NCBI RefSeq assembly: GCF_028281565.1
Contig: NZ_JANQJQ010000016.1
Span: 62,001-126,000, forward strand
Reading direction: 5' to 3'
Source of the DNA: Seonamhaeicola sp.
Lineage (GTDB): Bacteria; Bacteroidota; Bacteroidia; Flavobacteriales; Flavobacteriaceae
Length of the DNA: 64,000 nt
A program made the translations under genes and the position numbers. Under the pieces are notes generated by a model. It did not search any database, was not told where the DNA came from, and saw nothing but the letters and a program-made list of their open reading frames with translations. Positions within the stretch are counted from its first letter, which is position 1, and every line of letters starts with the position of its first letter. This document shows, in pieces, positions 1 to 9,115 of this stretch.

Positions 1-210
1 CGCGGCGCCTACTCCGGAGCTATCGGGTATTTTACCCCGGATAATAATTTCGACTTTAATGTTGTGATTCGAAGTATTTTGTATAATGCCTCAAGACAGT
101 ATGTGTCGTATTCCGTAGGGAGTGCTATTACCGCTAAAAGTAATCCCTTAAAGGAATACGAGGAATGCCTGGTAAAAGCCAAGGCCATGCGTGAGGTTTT
201 GGAAAATTAA
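1..210 (+). CDS. pabB: Aminodeoxychorismate synthase component I, C-terminal end (partial)
   Basis: The window opens inside this gene; 69 residues remain before the TAA at 208-210. The tail contains the chorismate-binding-fold signature R-G-A-Y-S-G-A-I-G-Y followed by D-F-N-V-V-I-R, which belongs to the active-site region of the anthranilate synthase / aminodeoxychorismate synthase / isochorismate synthase superfamily. These enzymes aminate or isomerise chorismate on the way to folate, tryptophan or menaquinone. I prefer PabB because the following gene cluster starts with tilS, an arrangement I recall from flavobacterial genomes. With only the tail visible, TrpE or an isochorismate synthase cannot be fully excluded. 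Confidence 0.7.
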   Translation, partial: RGAYSGAIGYFTPDNNFDFNVVIRSILYNASRQYVSYSVGSAITAKSNPLKEYEECLVKAKAMREVLEN

Positions 211-275
211 AGTTTTCTTTTCAAAATTTAATTTTTCAAGTTCCAAGTTGGTATCTTAGCTCAAAATGATTACAG

Positions 276-590
276 ATGACATCAGAAGAGTTTGTAAAGA
301 ATGTTTTCAAGAGCAAAGAGGATTTGTTAAAAAGCTATTTTGACTCCTCTGAAGATAGCTATGTTAGTAGTTTAATTGATTCTTTAGATTTGAATGAAGG
401 GCAAAACAAAATACTCAAAGAAATAATTGATGGTGTTTTAACGGATGCACTTTATGGGCTTTTATTAGGAATTGATGGAAGTGCTTCCATAGGTAATATC
501 CAAGAGTCATTTAAACTATTTGATGAAAAAAATAACGAACTGACGGGAGGTGAAATTGAAGGTTATGCCTGGGAATATTTTCACAATTAA
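276..590 (+). CDS. Small hypothetical acidic protein
   Basis: A 104-residue protein that I do not recognise. It is acidic, has no signal peptide or membrane segment, and looks mostly helical: an N-terminal S-E-E-F-V-K-N-V-F start, then a Gly/Leu-rich centre (G-L-L-L-G-I-D-G), then a C-terminal part ending Y-A-W-E-Y-F-H-N. Size and composition resemble small immunity-type or helper proteins, but no motif proves this. It stops 6 nt before tilS and probably shares its transcript. The ATG at 276 is chosen; another ATG at 266 is in a different frame. Confidence 0.6.
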   Translation: MTSEEFVKNVFKSKEDLLKSYFDSSEDSYVSSLIDSLDLNEGQNKILKEIIDGVLTDALYGLLLGIDGSASIGNIQESFKLFDEKNNELTGGEIEGYAWEYFHN

Positions 591-596
591 TCGGTT

Positions 597-1907
597 ATGC
601 TTTCCAGATTTGAAGAACATATCAATGACAATCTATCTTTCCTAAAGGAAAGCAAACTCCTTATAGCTATTTCGGGAGGGGTTGACAGTGTGGTATTGGT
701 CCATTTATGCCATCAACTCCATTTAAATATTGCCCTGGCGCATTGCAACTTCAATCTCCGTGGAAAAGAAAGCGATGGCGATGAAGCATTTGTTATACAA
801 CTGGCAGATGATTTAGATATAGAAGCTTTTTCCGAAAGCTTTGATACGCAGGGTTATGCTAATGAGAACCGGATTTCCATTCAAATGGCGGCGCGTGAGA
901 TGCGCTATTTTTGGTTTGATGAATTAGCCCAACAACTGGAATTTGATTATATATTAACGGCACATCATGCCGATGACAATCTGGAAACATTTTTGATCAA
1001 TTTTTCCAGAGGGACCGGTTTGGATGGCTTAACGGGTATCCCTGAGATCAACAATAAATTTGTGCGTCCGCTTTTGCCTTTCTCCAGGGAAAACGTCGTG
1101 GATTATGCCAAAGCCAATAAATTGGAATGGCGGGTAGATAGCAGCAATGCCTCCACGAAGTATTTGAGGAATAAACTAAGGCATGAGGTCATTCCTATTT
1201 TAAAAGAGGTTAATCCAAGTTTGCTTCAAAGCTATCAGAGCACTATTAACAATCTTAGTGATGCCACCGATATAATAGAAGATCATTTGGAGCTGTTCTT
1301 TCAAGAGGCTGTGATTAGTATGGAGGATAACAAAATGACCTTTAAAGTGTCTGAATTCAAAAAACAAAATAACCCGAGAGCTTATTTGTTTGAAACTTTT
1401 AAAGATTATGGATTTACAGAATGGAACGATGCCTTAAATTTATTGGATGCGCAATCCGGTAAGTATATTTTATCCAATACGCATCGATTGATCAAACATC
1501 AGGATAATTTGCTTTTAAGTGAGATCGTTCCGGGAGAATTAATCGAAATTACTATTTCAGATACGCATCAGGAAATAGAAACGCCTTTTGGAGTCCTTTG
1601 CTTTTCAGAAGTGGATGCAATATCCCAAAATAGTACCACCTCAATTTATGTAGATAAAGCACTTCTAAAGTTTCCGTTATTAATAAGGCAATGGAAAGTA
1701 GGCGATGTGTTTTTTCCGTTTGGAATGAAAGGGAGAAAAAAAGTGAGCAAGTACTTTAAAGATGAAAAGCTTTCATTGCTGGATAAAGAAAGTACGTTGC
1801 TATTGTGTTCTGAAAATAATATTGTTTGGGTCATTAACAGGAGAGCCGATAACCGGTTTAGAGTTACAGAAGACACCAAAGAAATTTTAAAAATAGAGTT
1901 AAAATGA
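597..1907 (+). CDS. tilS: tRNA(Ile)-lysidine synthase
   Basis: TilS converts the wobble cytidine of tRNA-Ile(CAU) to lysidine using ATP and lysine, so that the tRNA reads AUA. The 436-residue length is usual for Bacteroidota. The N-terminal half is a PP-loop ATPase: S-G-G-V-D-S at residues 26-31, followed by A-H-C-N-F-N-L-R and the T-A-H-H-A-D-D-N motif that shapes the active site. The C-terminal part, including V-G-D-V-F-F-P-F-G-M-K-G, is the typical TilS C-terminal tRNA-binding domain. It lies 6 nt after the upstream small gene. It is an essential housekeeping gene and nothing about it looks abnormal. Confidence 0.95.
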   Translation: MLSRFEEHINDNLSFLKESKLLIAISGGVDSVVLVHLCHQLHLNIALAHCNFNLRGKESDGDEAFVIQLADDLDIEAFSESFDTQGYANENRISIQMAAREMRYFWFDELAQQLEFDYILTAHHADDNLETFLINFSRGTGLDGLTGIPEINNKFVRPLLPFSRENVVDYAKANKLEWRVDSSNASTKYLRNKLRHEVIPILKEVNPSLLQSYQSTINNLSDATDIIEDHLELFFQEAVISMEDNKMTFKVSEFKKQNNPRAYLFETFKDYGFTEWNDALNLLDAQSGKYILSNTHRLIKHQDNLLLSEIVPGELIEITISDTHQEIETPFGVLCFSEVDAISQNSTTSIYVDKALLKFPLLIRQWKVGDVFFPFGMKGRKKVSKYFKDEKLSLLDKESTLLLCSENNIVWVINRRADNRFRVTEDTKEILKIELK

Positions 1908-1910
1908 CCT

Positions 1911-1940
1911 GTCATTCTGAACGGAGTGAAGAATCTCTTC
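1911..1940. repeat. Intergenic GTCATTCTGAACGGAGTGAAG-type repeat
   Basis: The tilS-ade spacer contains the sequence GTCATTCTGAACGGAGTG followed by AAGAATCTCTTC. This is a form of the GTCATTCTGAAC...GAAGAATC element that I recall as dispersed in the intergenic space of many Bacteroidota genomes. It is one of several unrelated repeat families in this window. Confidence 0.55.
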
Positions 1941-1976
1941 TTATAAAGCGTGTAAACATCTGAAAACGTATTAAAC

Positions 1977-3596
1977 TTGAAACTACAAGGCAACATAGTA
2001 GACATAAAAAACAAGCGCATTTTTAAAGGTGAATTAACCGTTGAAAATGGACGTGTTGTTACCATTGAAGCCAAAGATCATACTATAGAAAGCTATATCC
2101 TTCCAGGATTTATTGACGCCCATATCCATATTGAAAGTTCTATGCTGGTGCCCAGTGAGTTTGCAAAAATTGCAGTCGCACATGGAACGGTGGCCACCGT
2201 ATCCGATCCCCATGAGATAGCTAATGTATGTGGGTTGGAAGGCGTGGAATTTATGATCGAAAACGGAAAACAAGTCCCGTTAAAATTCAATTTTGGGGCA
2301 CCGTCTTGTGTGCCGGCAACGACGTTTGAATCTGCCGGGGCAACGATCGATTCTGAGGATATTAAACAGCTTTTACAAAACCTTGATATCAAATACCTTA
2401 CGGAAATGATGAATTATCCGGGCGTTATTTTTGATGATGAAGAGGTTTTAAAAAAATTGGCCTGGGCGAAACATTTTGGTAAACCTATTGATGGGCATGC
2501 GCCCGGGTTAATGGGAGCTGATCTGTCCAAATATATTTCAGCAGGAATTTCTACCGATCATGAGTGTTTTACTTATGAAGAAGCTTTGGAAAAACTTCAA
2601 AAAGGAATGAAAGTGCTTATCCGGGAGGGGAGTGCGGCAAAGAATTTTGAAGCTTTAATTGATTTGTTGCCTGAGCATTATGAAAATATGATGTTCTGTA
2701 GTGATGATAAACATCCGGACGATTTAATGCTTGGACACATAAATGACCTTTGTGCCCGGGCCGTGGCAAAAGGTATTGATGTTTTTAAGGTGTTGCAGGC
2801 AGCCTGTATAAATGCTGTGGAGCATTATAACCTGGATGTGGGGTTGTTGCAAGTGGGTGATTTGGCGGATTGTATTGTTGTGGAAGACCTAAAAGATTTC
2901 AAAGTACTCCAGACTTATATAAATGGAGAATTGGTGTTTGACAAAGGGGCCTCTTTGGTGAAAACGGTTGGCTTTAAAACCATCAATAATTTTAATTGCA
3001 ATAAAAAGGAAGTCACTGATTTTAGGGTGGTATCATCTTCAAAACAAATACGGGTTATTGAAGCTTTGGAAGGCCAATTGGTTACAAATGAACTGATTCT
3101 TAACTCTAAAATCGAAGACGGCAATCTTGAATCTGATGTGGCGAATGATATACTTAAAATGACTGTAGTAAACCGCTATCAAAATCAAGACCCAGCCTTG
3201 GCCTTTATAAAGAATTTCGGTTTGAAAGAAGGTGCCATAGCTTCTTCAGTAGGGCACGATTCGCATAATATCATTGCTGTTGGTGTTTCGGATGAAGCTA
3301 TCTGTAAAGCGGTTAATTTAGTCATTGAAAATAAAGGAGGCGTGTGTGCGGTTTCAAATTCAGAGGAAAACATTTTACCGCTTCCCATTGCAGGTATTAT
3401 AAGTGATAAAAGTGGGGAAGTCGTTGCAAAAGCGTACCAGGAATTGGATGCTATGGCAAAGCAATTAGGCAGTAAATTACATGCCCCGTATATGACTCTG
3501 TCTTTTATGGCTTTACTGGTAATTCCGTCTTTAAAACTAAGTGATAAAGGGTTGTTTAACGGAACGGACTTTAAGTTCACCTCTTTAGAAGTTTAA
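1977..3596 (+). CDS. ade: Adenine deaminase
   Basis: Adenine deaminase (amidohydrolase superfamily) hydrolyses adenine to hypoxanthine and ammonia in purine salvage. The 539 residues match the Ade family. The metal-binding H-I-H lies at residues 49-51 in [15 protein letters not shown]. Further landmarks are A-G-I-S-T-D-H-E-C and S-D-D-K-H-P-D-D-L, which supply metal ligands and the catalytic Asp. The start is TTG at 1977: an in-frame stop lies at 1953 and there is no ATG between it and the amidohydrolase N-terminus (K-L-Q-G-N-I-V-D). The use of a rare start codon suggests modest expression. Confidence 0.92.
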   Translation: MKLQGNIVDIKNKRIFKGELTVENGRVVTIEAKDHTIESYILPGFIDAHIHIESSMLVPSEFAKIAVAHGTVATVSDPHEIANVCGLEGVEFMIENGKQVPLKFNFGAPSCVPATTFESAGATIDSEDIKQLLQNLDIKYLTEMMNYPGVIFDDEEVLKKLAWAKHFGKPIDGHAPGLMGADLSKYISAGISTDHECFTYEEALEKLQKGMKVLIREGSAAKNFEALIDLLPEHYENMMFCSDDKHPDDLMLGHINDLCARAVAKGIDVFKVLQAACINAVEHYNLDVGLLQVGDLADCIVVEDLKDFKVLQTYINGELVFDKGASLVKTVGFKTINNFNCNKKEVTDFRVVSSSKQIRVIEALEGQLVTNELILNSKIEDGNLESDVANDILKMTVVNRYQNQDPALAFIKNFGLKEGAIASSVGHDSHNIIAVGVSDEAICKAVNLVIENKGGVCAVSNSEENILPLPIAGIISDKSGEVVAKAYQELDAMAKQLGSKLHAPYMTLSFMALLVIPSLKLSDKGLFNGTDFKFTSLEV

Positions 3597-3604
3597 TTTA
3601 TAAA

Positions 3605-3658
3605 CTGATTACTGCCACTGAATACTGCTACTGAATACTGCAAACTGAATACTGAATA
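3605..3658. repeat. ACTGAATACTG tandem-like repeat
   Basis: The short spacer between ade and the hydrolase is built almost entirely of repeated ACTG(C/A)(C/A)ACTGAATACTG units: four imperfect copies of CTGAATACTG. The same unit recurs at 54596-54660, so this is a dispersed low-complexity intergenic repeat. Confidence 0.6.
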
Positions 3659-3659
3659 C

Positions 3660-4619
3660 ATGCCTATATTAGAATCTACTTATAAAGCACCGGTGTTGTT
3701 TAGAAATGGTTTTGTGTCAACCGTTTATTCGGGTTTATTCCGACACATAAATGGTGTTATTCAAAAACGGGAACGCATGACCTTATCAGATGGCGATTTC
3801 CTGGATCTGGATTGGAGTTTTTCCGAAGAAAAATCTAATAAACTCATCATATTATTACATGGTTTGGAAGGTGATGCACAGCGGCCCTACATGTTGGGAG
3901 CTGCTAAATTTTTCAATAACAATAATGTGGATGCGGTTAGCGTGAATTTTAGGGGGTGTAGCGGTGAAGATAATTTACTTTACAGAAGTTACCATTCCGG
4001 TGCGACGGAAGATCTGGCGGATATCATTCAACATATTATTTCAACCAAAAACTATGCTGAAATCTATTTAAAGGGTATTAGTTTGGGGGCTAATCTGATA
4101 CTGAAATACTTAGGAGAACGGGATGAACTTCCGGAACAGATAAAGGCAGCGATCGCTATTTCTGTTCCGTGTGATTTATATGGTTCCTGTATTGAACTCC
4201 ACAAACTGAAGAACAAACCCTATGCTATAAGGTTTTTAAATCATTTAAAAGGCAGATTGAAGATTAAACTGGAGAAGTTTCCGGGGGCTATTCCGGAGAA
4301 AGCTTTCAACAACATTAGAACCTTAAAGGATTTTGATGATGTCTATACCTCAAAGGCTCATGGCTTTAACGACGCATTAGATTATTACGAGAAATGTAGC
4401 AGTTTGCAATTTATCCCCAACATAAAAACCCCAACACTTATTATTAATGCCCTGAATGATTCGTTTTTATCCCCGGGTTGTTGTCCGGTTAAAGAAGCAA
4501 AAATAAATCCGTTTATTCATTTGGAAATGCCTGATCACGGAGGTCATGTGGCTTTTATAGATAAAAAGAATATCTATTACAACGAGCGCAGAGCTTTGGA
4601 ATTTGTGCGTTCGGTTTGA
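3660..4619 (+). CDS. Alpha/beta hydrolase, YheT family
   Basis: A 319-residue alpha/beta-fold hydrolase of the YheT/ABHD1-3 type. The oxyanion-hole strand reads L-L-H-G-L-E-G-D (residues 65-72), and the nucleophile elbow is G-I-S-L-G-A-N with Ser141. The acid is probably in N-A-L-N-D-S-F and the base His in G-G-H-V-A-F near the C-terminus. Family members are esterase-like, and their substrates in bacteria are poorly defined. It has no signal peptide, so it is cytoplasmic. It stands alone between ade and the molybdoenzyme genes. Confidence 0.85.
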   Translation: MPILESTYKAPVLFRNGFVSTVYSGLFRHINGVIQKRERMTLSDGDFLDLDWSFSEEKSNKLIILLHGLEGDAQRPYMLGAAKFFNNNNVDAVSVNFRGCSGEDNLLYRSYHSGATEDLADIIQHIISTKNYAEIYLKGISLGANLILKYLGERDELPEQIKAAIAISVPCDLYGSCIELHKLKNKPYAIRFLNHLKGRLKIKLEKFPGAIPEKAFNNIRTLKDFDDVYTSKAHGFNDALDYYEKCSSLQFIPNIKTPTLIINALNDSFLSPGCCPVKEAKINPFIHLEMPDHGGHVAFIDKKNIYYNERRALEFVRSV

Positions 4620-4755
4620 AAGCATGAAGGGTTATATTATAAGGTAAAATTAGTCTAGTTAAAGTTAATATTGATTTAGTTAACCCATTGTTAAATTTAT
4701 AAGTTCGGTACTTTATTAAATACCTTTTTAGTAATTTAATACCAAAATAGAAATT

Positions 4756-5217
4756 ATGCCAACTTTCAACTTAAAAATCAACAATCAAACTCATACCGTA
4801 GAGGCCGATATGGATACGCCATTGTTATGGGTTTTACGAGATCAATTAGACCTACCCGGAACAAAATATTCCTGTGGGATTGGACAATGCGGCGCTTGTA
4901 ATATACATGTAGATGGCAATGTTATGAGAAGCTGTTTATTACAGGTGTCTCAGGCCGAAGGCATGAATATCACTACTATTGAAGGCCTTTCTAAACATGG
5001 TGATCATCCGGTTCAGGAAGCCTGGAAAGCTATTGATGTACCGCAGTGCGGCTATTGTCAGGCAGGACAAATTATGACTGCCGCTGCCTTTCTGGAAAAA
5101 AATCCAAATCCAACAGAAGTTGAGATAAGAAATGCTATGAATGGAAACATATGCAGATGCGCCTCATACAATAGTATTGAAGAAGCTGTTAAAGTGGCGG
5201 CTGAAAAAATGAGTTAA
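4756..5217 (+). CDS. [2Fe-2S] subunit of an isoquinoline 1-oxidoreductase-like molybdoenzyme
   Basis: Small iron-sulfur subunit of the xanthine-oxidase family, 153 residues. The N-terminal plant-ferredoxin-type cluster has Cys40, Cys45, Cys48 and Cys60 (C-G-I-G-Q-C-G-A-C). The C-terminal helical-bundle cluster has Cys98, Cys101, Cys133 and Cys135 (Q-C-G-Y-C, I-C-R-C). It passes electrons from the molybdenum subunit encoded 21 nt downstream. No FAD subunit lies nearby, as is usual for IorAB-type and aldehyde-oxidising periplasmic enzymes, so the acceptor is probably a cytochrome or another membrane carrier. The substrate cannot be read from the sequence. Confidence 0.92.
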   Translation: MPTFNLKINNQTHTVEADMDTPLLWVLRDQLDLPGTKYSCGIGQCGACNIHVDGNVMRSCLLQVSQAEGMNITTIEGLSKHGDHPVQEAWKAIDVPQCGYCQAGQIMTAAAFLEKNPNPTEVEIRNAMNGNICRCASYNSIEEAVKVAAEKMS

Positions 5218-5238
5218 TCAACCTAAAAACAGAGAACA

Positions 5239-7455
5239 ATGTCAACTTCAAAACAAATAGCATTCAGTAGAAGATCATTTTTAAAAACCTCGGCGTTGGC
5301 CAGTGGTGGTATGTTAATAGGTTTTAACTTATTTAATGCCTGTAAGCAGGATGTAAAAATGCCCATAGATCTAAGTCAGTTGAATTACAACGACTTTAAC
5401 GCGTTCATTAAGATTTCCGAGGAAGGAAAGGTAACTATTTTTGCACCTAACCCTGAAATAGGCCAGGGGGTAAAAACATCTATGCCTATGCTTATTGCTG
5501 AAGAATTAGATGTGCTTTGGGACGACGTTTATGTGGTTCAGGCTCCTTTGGATACTGAAAATTATACCCGCCAGTTGGCAGGCGGAAGCCAGTCTTTAAG
5601 ACAAGGATGGGAACCATTAAGACAAACAGGTGCCACTGCGAAGCAAATGTTGGTAAATGCCGCTGCCGCCAGATGGGGTATTGAAGCTTCGGAATGTACC
5701 GCCAAACAAGGTGTTATTACCAACCCTAACGGGGAAACATTGGGTTATGGTGATGTGGTTTTAGAAGCCGCCCAGTTAGAAGTTCCAGAGGAAGTAACTT
5801 TAAAAGACCCCAAAGATTTTACCATCATAGGCCAAAAAACAGCAAATGTTGATATTGATAAAATAGTTACCGGCAAGCCGTTATTCGGATTAGATTACAA
5901 AGAGGAAGGTATGGTGTATGCTTGCGTATTGCGTCCACCGGCTTTTGGACAGGTATTGGATACCTATGATGAAACGGCTGCAAAAGCCATACCGGGTGTT
6001 ATAGATGTCATTACCATTGGAGAAAAAACCCGGGCCCACTTAGAAGGAGATAACAGGAGTTGGACTGCCCAAATAAGCCCAAGTGATAAAATTGTGGTTA
6101 TTGCTAAAACCACCTGGGATGCCATTAAAGGGAAAAAAGCTATTAAAGCTGTCTGGAAGCAAGACTCTGAAGCTGAAACCACAGAGTTCCATGATGAGCA
6201 GCTAATGCAAATACTGGACGGCAAAAAATTCAGGACCAGAAGAAAAGACGGCGATGTAAAGAAGGCTTTTGCTCAGGCCGATAAGGTGCTAGAGCGAACC
6301 TATGAGTCACCGTTCTTACCTCATAATACTATGGAGCCTATGAACTTTTTCGCAAATGTAACTCCTGAAAAAGTGCATTTGGTAGGGCCGGTTCAAACAC
6401 CTGAAGATGCGGCGAAAACAGTGTCCGATATGTTAGGTCGTGATTTAAAGGATATTCATGTGGAAATGACCAGGATGGGTGGTGGATTTGGAAGACGCCT
6501 TTATGGTGATTTTGTTTATGAGGCAGCCGAAATTTCCAATAAAATAAAGAAACCCGTTAAGATGGTGTCCACAAGGGAAGATGATATGGCAACCGGTGTA
6601 TACCGTCCGGCTATTAAATATAGAATAGCGGCTTCAATAAAAGATGGTAAAATTACGGGCTATCATTTAAAAGAAGCTGCTATTAATGGTAATATGTACG
6701 GTTTAATACCAAATTTCTTTCCGGCAGGAGCCATTGCCAATTACCAGGTTGATACGGCTAACTATAAAAGTAACATAACGACCGGAGCCTGGAGAGCACC
6801 TTATACCAACTTTTTAGCCAGTGCAGAACAAAGCTTTTTTGATGAATTGGCAGAGGAATTAGGAGTAGACCGCGTTCAGTTACATATGGATTTGTTGGAG
6901 AATGTAAAGAACAATCCGGAGCCAAAAATAGAATATAGCCCGGAGCGTTTGCAGGGCGTGCTAAAATTAGCAGTTGAAAAATCAAATTGGGGCAAAACGT
7001 CTGGTGAGATTTACCAGGGATTAGCGGTTTATTACTGTCATAATACCCATGTAGCTGAGGTAGCCGATGTTGTTATGACCAATGGAGTGCCGGTGGTTAA
7101 AAAGGTGACATGCGCGGTAGATTGCGGTATTGTAGTGAATCCACTTGGCGCTATGAACCAGGTAAAAGGTGGTATCATTGACGGTATCGGGCATACCATG
7201 TATGGGGAATTGACCTTTAATAATGGGGAACCCCAATCCAATAACTTTAATACCTATCAGCTTATCAGGATGGGGCAAACGCCTAAGGTAGATGTACATT
7301 TTGTTAAAAATGATATAGCACCAACCGGTTTGGGTGAACCTACCTTACCACCCGTTGGAGGGGCAGTTGCCAATGCTATTTATAAAGCTACCGGGCAACG
7401 TCTTACAAAACAGCCTTATATGAATAATTTACAGGCTGAAAAAGTGATTGGATAA
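5239..7455 (+). CDS. Molybdopterin-binding subunit, isoquinoline 1-oxidoreductase/aldehyde dehydrogenase-like
   Basis: Catalytic subunit of a xanthine-oxidase-family hydroxylase, 738 residues, partner of the preceding [2Fe-2S] protein. A twin-arginine signal (S-R-R-S-F-L-K, residues 10-16, then a hydrophobic stretch ending in A-C) sends the folded holoenzyme to the periplasm; the small subunit has no signal and would be carried with it. Molybdenum-site landmarks include Q-G-V-K-T, G-G-G-F-G-R-R (about residues 415-421), G-A-W-R-A-P and the C-terminal G-L-G-E-P-T-L-P-P-V-G-G with the catalytic Glu. It may oxidise N-heterocycles or aldehydes. It uses the cofactor made by the Moco genes at 40-47 kb. 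Confidence 0.9.
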   Translation: MSTSKQIAFSRRSFLKTSALASGGMLIGFNLFNACKQDVKMPIDLSQLNYNDFNAFIKISEEGKVTIFAPNPEIGQGVKTSMPMLIAEELDVLWDDVYVVQAPLDTENYTRQLAGGSQSLRQGWEPLRQTGATAKQMLVNAAAARWGIEASECTAKQGVITNPNGETLGYGDVVLEAAQLEVPEEVTLKDPKDFTIIGQKTANVDIDKIVTGKPLFGLDYKEEGMVYACVLRPPAFGQVLDTYDETAAKAIPGVIDVITIGEKTRAHLEGDNRSWTAQISPSDKIVVIAKTTWDAIKGKKAIKAVWKQDSEAETTEFHDEQLMQILDGKKFRTRRKDGDVKKAFAQADKVLERTYESPFLPHNTMEPMNFFANVTPEKVHLVGPVQTPEDAAKTVSDMLGRDLKDIHVEMTRMGGGFGRRLYGDFVYEAAEISNKIKKPVKMVSTREDDMATGVYRPAIKYRIAASIKDGKITGYHLKEAAINGNMYGLIPNFFPAGAIANYQVDTANYKSNITTGAWRAPYTNFLASAEQSFFDELAEELGVDRVQLHMDLLENVKNNPEPKIEYSPERLQGVLKLAVEKSNWGKTSGEIYQGLAVYYCHNTHVAEVADVVMTNGVPVVKKVTCAVDCGIVVNPLGAMNQVKGGIIDGIGHTMYGELTFNNGEPQSNNFNTYQLIRMGQTPKVDVHFVKNDIAPTGLGEPTLPPVGGAVANAIYKATGQRLTKQPYMNNLQAEKVIG

Positions 7456-7474
7456 TATGTTTTAAAATATTTGG

Positions 7475-7511
7475 AAAAATAAAGCGAGTGAAACACTTGC
7501 TTTATTTTTTT
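7475..7511. terminator. Bidirectional intrinsic terminator
   Basis: Long hairpin AAATAAAGCGAGTG / CACTTGCTTTATTT with a 3-nt AAA loop, flanked by A- and T-tracts. It separates the convergent molybdoenzyme operon (+) and secreted-protein operon (-), and both directions end in a U-run. Confidence 0.85.
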
Positions 7512-7526
7512 GATCATAGGCTATGT

Positions 7527-8396
7527 TTATATGCCGTCACCAAGAAAAGCTTTAAATTTAGAAGGATTGCCATCTTCATCGCCGGTAAGTAAATAGTAAA
7601 CCATGCCGGCATCGGATATATCCGCTCTAAACTCTTTATGTTTTTTCATGCATTTCCATATCCAGGCTAAATCAGGGTTTTTATGGTTTTTTAGCCAGTC
7701 CCAAACACTCCAGTCGTGTAAAGAGCTCCAGCCTTCATTGGGATTGTTTTTATTGTTTTGATCCTTAATTCTTTTGAATTTTAAACGGTTGCTGCTAAGT
7801 TCAATAACCTGGTCTATATTGTGGTGATCAGGTCTTCTTAAATGATTGTCGTTATAATAGCTGTGCGAAATAATGTAAACATGTGAAAGTGATTCAGCAT
7901 GTCCTTCATCCATCACTAATTTGACAGCCTGGTAAAGAAATTCCGAAGGCCCCATATTAATAAAATAGAGCGGGTCTGCTTTAGTTGATTTTATTAATTC
8001 GTTCTTAAGATGTTCAATAGCCTCTTTTTTATGAGTTCCCACGTCAAAGAAAAGTTTTTTATTAAAATGCCATCTTTCAATGGAGCCATCAACGCCTTCC
8101 TTCATATAATTCCTAACAGTAGTGTGCGGAGGAGACGGCATAAAATTATTATAGGAATAATGAACCAATTTAGATTGAAGCTTCAATTTGGCCAACATAG
8201 CCAGGGTAGCGGGTGTGGCACCCCAATCATCGGGATCAGCATAGTTGTATTTTCCTGTATATTCCAGGTCCGGTTGTGCATTGCCATCCGCACTGCAGGC
8301 TATTCTGTTATTATTATACCCTAAGGCTTGCCCTTTTACAATATTGGGTAAAATGATCGCAATAATCATGAAAATTTTGAATAGGTGATTCTTCAT
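7527..8396 (-). CDS. Secreted protein of unknown function, possibly nucleoside-hydrolase-like
   Basis: A 289-residue exported protein: a classic signal peptide (M-K-N-H-L-F-K then a hydrophobic run) with cleavage probable near V-K-G-Q-A. The mature N-terminus has an Asp-rich D-P-D-D-W-G-A-T-P block that resembles the metal-binding start of nucleoside-hydrolase-like folds (DUF1593 type). I could not confirm the rest of that fold, so function stays open. Conserved-looking His/Asp patches (I-S-H-S-Y-Y-N-D-N-H) could be a second active-site element. It lies 17 nt downstream of the carbohydrate-binding-like lipoprotein on the same strand, which suggests one operon acting on an extracellular substrate. 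Confidence 0.7.
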   Translation of the reverse strand: MKNHLFKIFMIIAIILPNIVKGQALGYNNNRIACSADGNAQPDLEYTGKYNYADPDDWGATPATLAMLAKLKLQSKLVHYSYNNFMPSPPHTTVRNYMKEGVDGSIERWHFNKKLFFDVGTHKKEAIEHLKNELIKSTKADPLYFINMGPSEFLYQAVKLVMDEGHAESLSHVYIISHSYYNDNHLRRPDHHNIDQVIELSSNRLKFKRIKDQNNKNNPNEGWSSLHDWSVWDWLKNHKNPDLAWIWKCMKKHKEFRADISDAGMVYYLLTGDEDGNPSKFKAFLGDGI

Positions 8397-8413
8397 TTGA
8401 AACGTTTTTAGGT

Positions 8414-9115
8414 TTATTCACATTTGATGGTTTCCGAAAGGGTTTTAGATCTTGTTTCCGCGTCGCCATCCGGCATACCCGTAGATAAGACCAGTTTATC
8501 CAGTTGGAAAAATTCAGATCTGGCACAAATCTTTAAAATGTATTCTCCGGCTGCCGGAAATCGCACCCGCATCCAGGAACTATACTTGGGATTATGCATA
8601 TCCAGGGCGCCGCCATAAGTGAATTCGCCTTTACCTCTGCTTACAAATTTCTCGTAGTGCTCCAATGTAACATCTTCGCCATTATGTCTGGCTAAACCAA
8701 TATTCCCCGGGAAATAGATCCAAACATCGTTTGATTTATCTCCTTCTGCTTCGTCTGGCTGTCTCATATACCACCTGACCAGATAGGTAGCGGCGGCATC
8801 CACTTTAAATTTTACTGAAATTTCGTTATCTAAATTTTGACTTTGATAACTATTGCTTCCGTAGTACTCAATATATTTTCCACCGGTAGCTTTGTCATCC
8901 TCTACAATGCGCCATTTGCCTTTTAGTTCAAAACTTTCGCCTTCAATTATAAGTAAGCCGTCTTTGTTTACAATATAGCACTTTTCTTCAGGTGGCGGAT
9001 CATTTGTTTCTTCTTCAATAATTGGGGATTCCTGATTTGGCTCAGGTTCAGGATCGCTACTGCTACATGACATGGCTAAAGATAGCACTATAAAGGCCAA
9101 AAAAATAGTTTTCAT
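8414..9115 (-). CDS. Lipoprotein with CBM6/35-like carbohydrate-binding domain
   Basis: A 233-residue lipoprotein. The signal ends in the lipobox S-L-A-M-S-C, followed by a Ser/Asp/Glu/Pro-rich linker (S-S-S-D-P-E-P-E-P-N) typical of surface-exposed Bacteroidota lipoproteins. The rest looks like a single beta-sandwich: I-E-G-E-S-F-E-L near the start, A-T-G-G-K-Y-I-E-Y, then W-Y-M-R-Q-P-D and a final D-K-L-V-L. This layout recalls CBM6/CBM35 galactose-binding folds. It probably holds a glycan or the partner protein encoded downstream. No transporter (SusC/D) is next to it. Confidence 0.75.
   Translation of the reverse strand: MKTIFLAFIVLSLAMSCSSSDPEPEPNQESPIIEEETNDPPPEEKCYIVNKDGLLIIEGESFELKGKWRIVEDDKATGGKYIEYYGSNSYQSQNLDNEISVKFKVDAAATYLVRWYMRQPDEAEGDKSNDVWIYFPGNIGLARHNGEDVTLEHYEKFVSRGKGEFTYGGALDMHNPKYSSWMRVRFPAAGEYILKICARSEFFQLDKLVLSTGMPDGDAETRSKTLSETIKCE

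Noticed and set aside
1646-2074. A minus-strand open frame opposite tilS/ade
   Set aside because: It overlaps two confidently assigned genes on the other strand, crosses their junction and shows no family motif; such antisense frames are common opposite AT-rich genes.
3185-3580. A 131-codon minus-strand frame opposite ade
   Set aside because: Entirely inside ade, composition reflects the complement of its codons, no known domain.
4701-4713. AAGT-TCGG-TACTT-like dyad upstream of the molybdoenzyme genes
   Set aside because: The arms are one base closer than in the regulon box, and no -7 element is at the usual distance.
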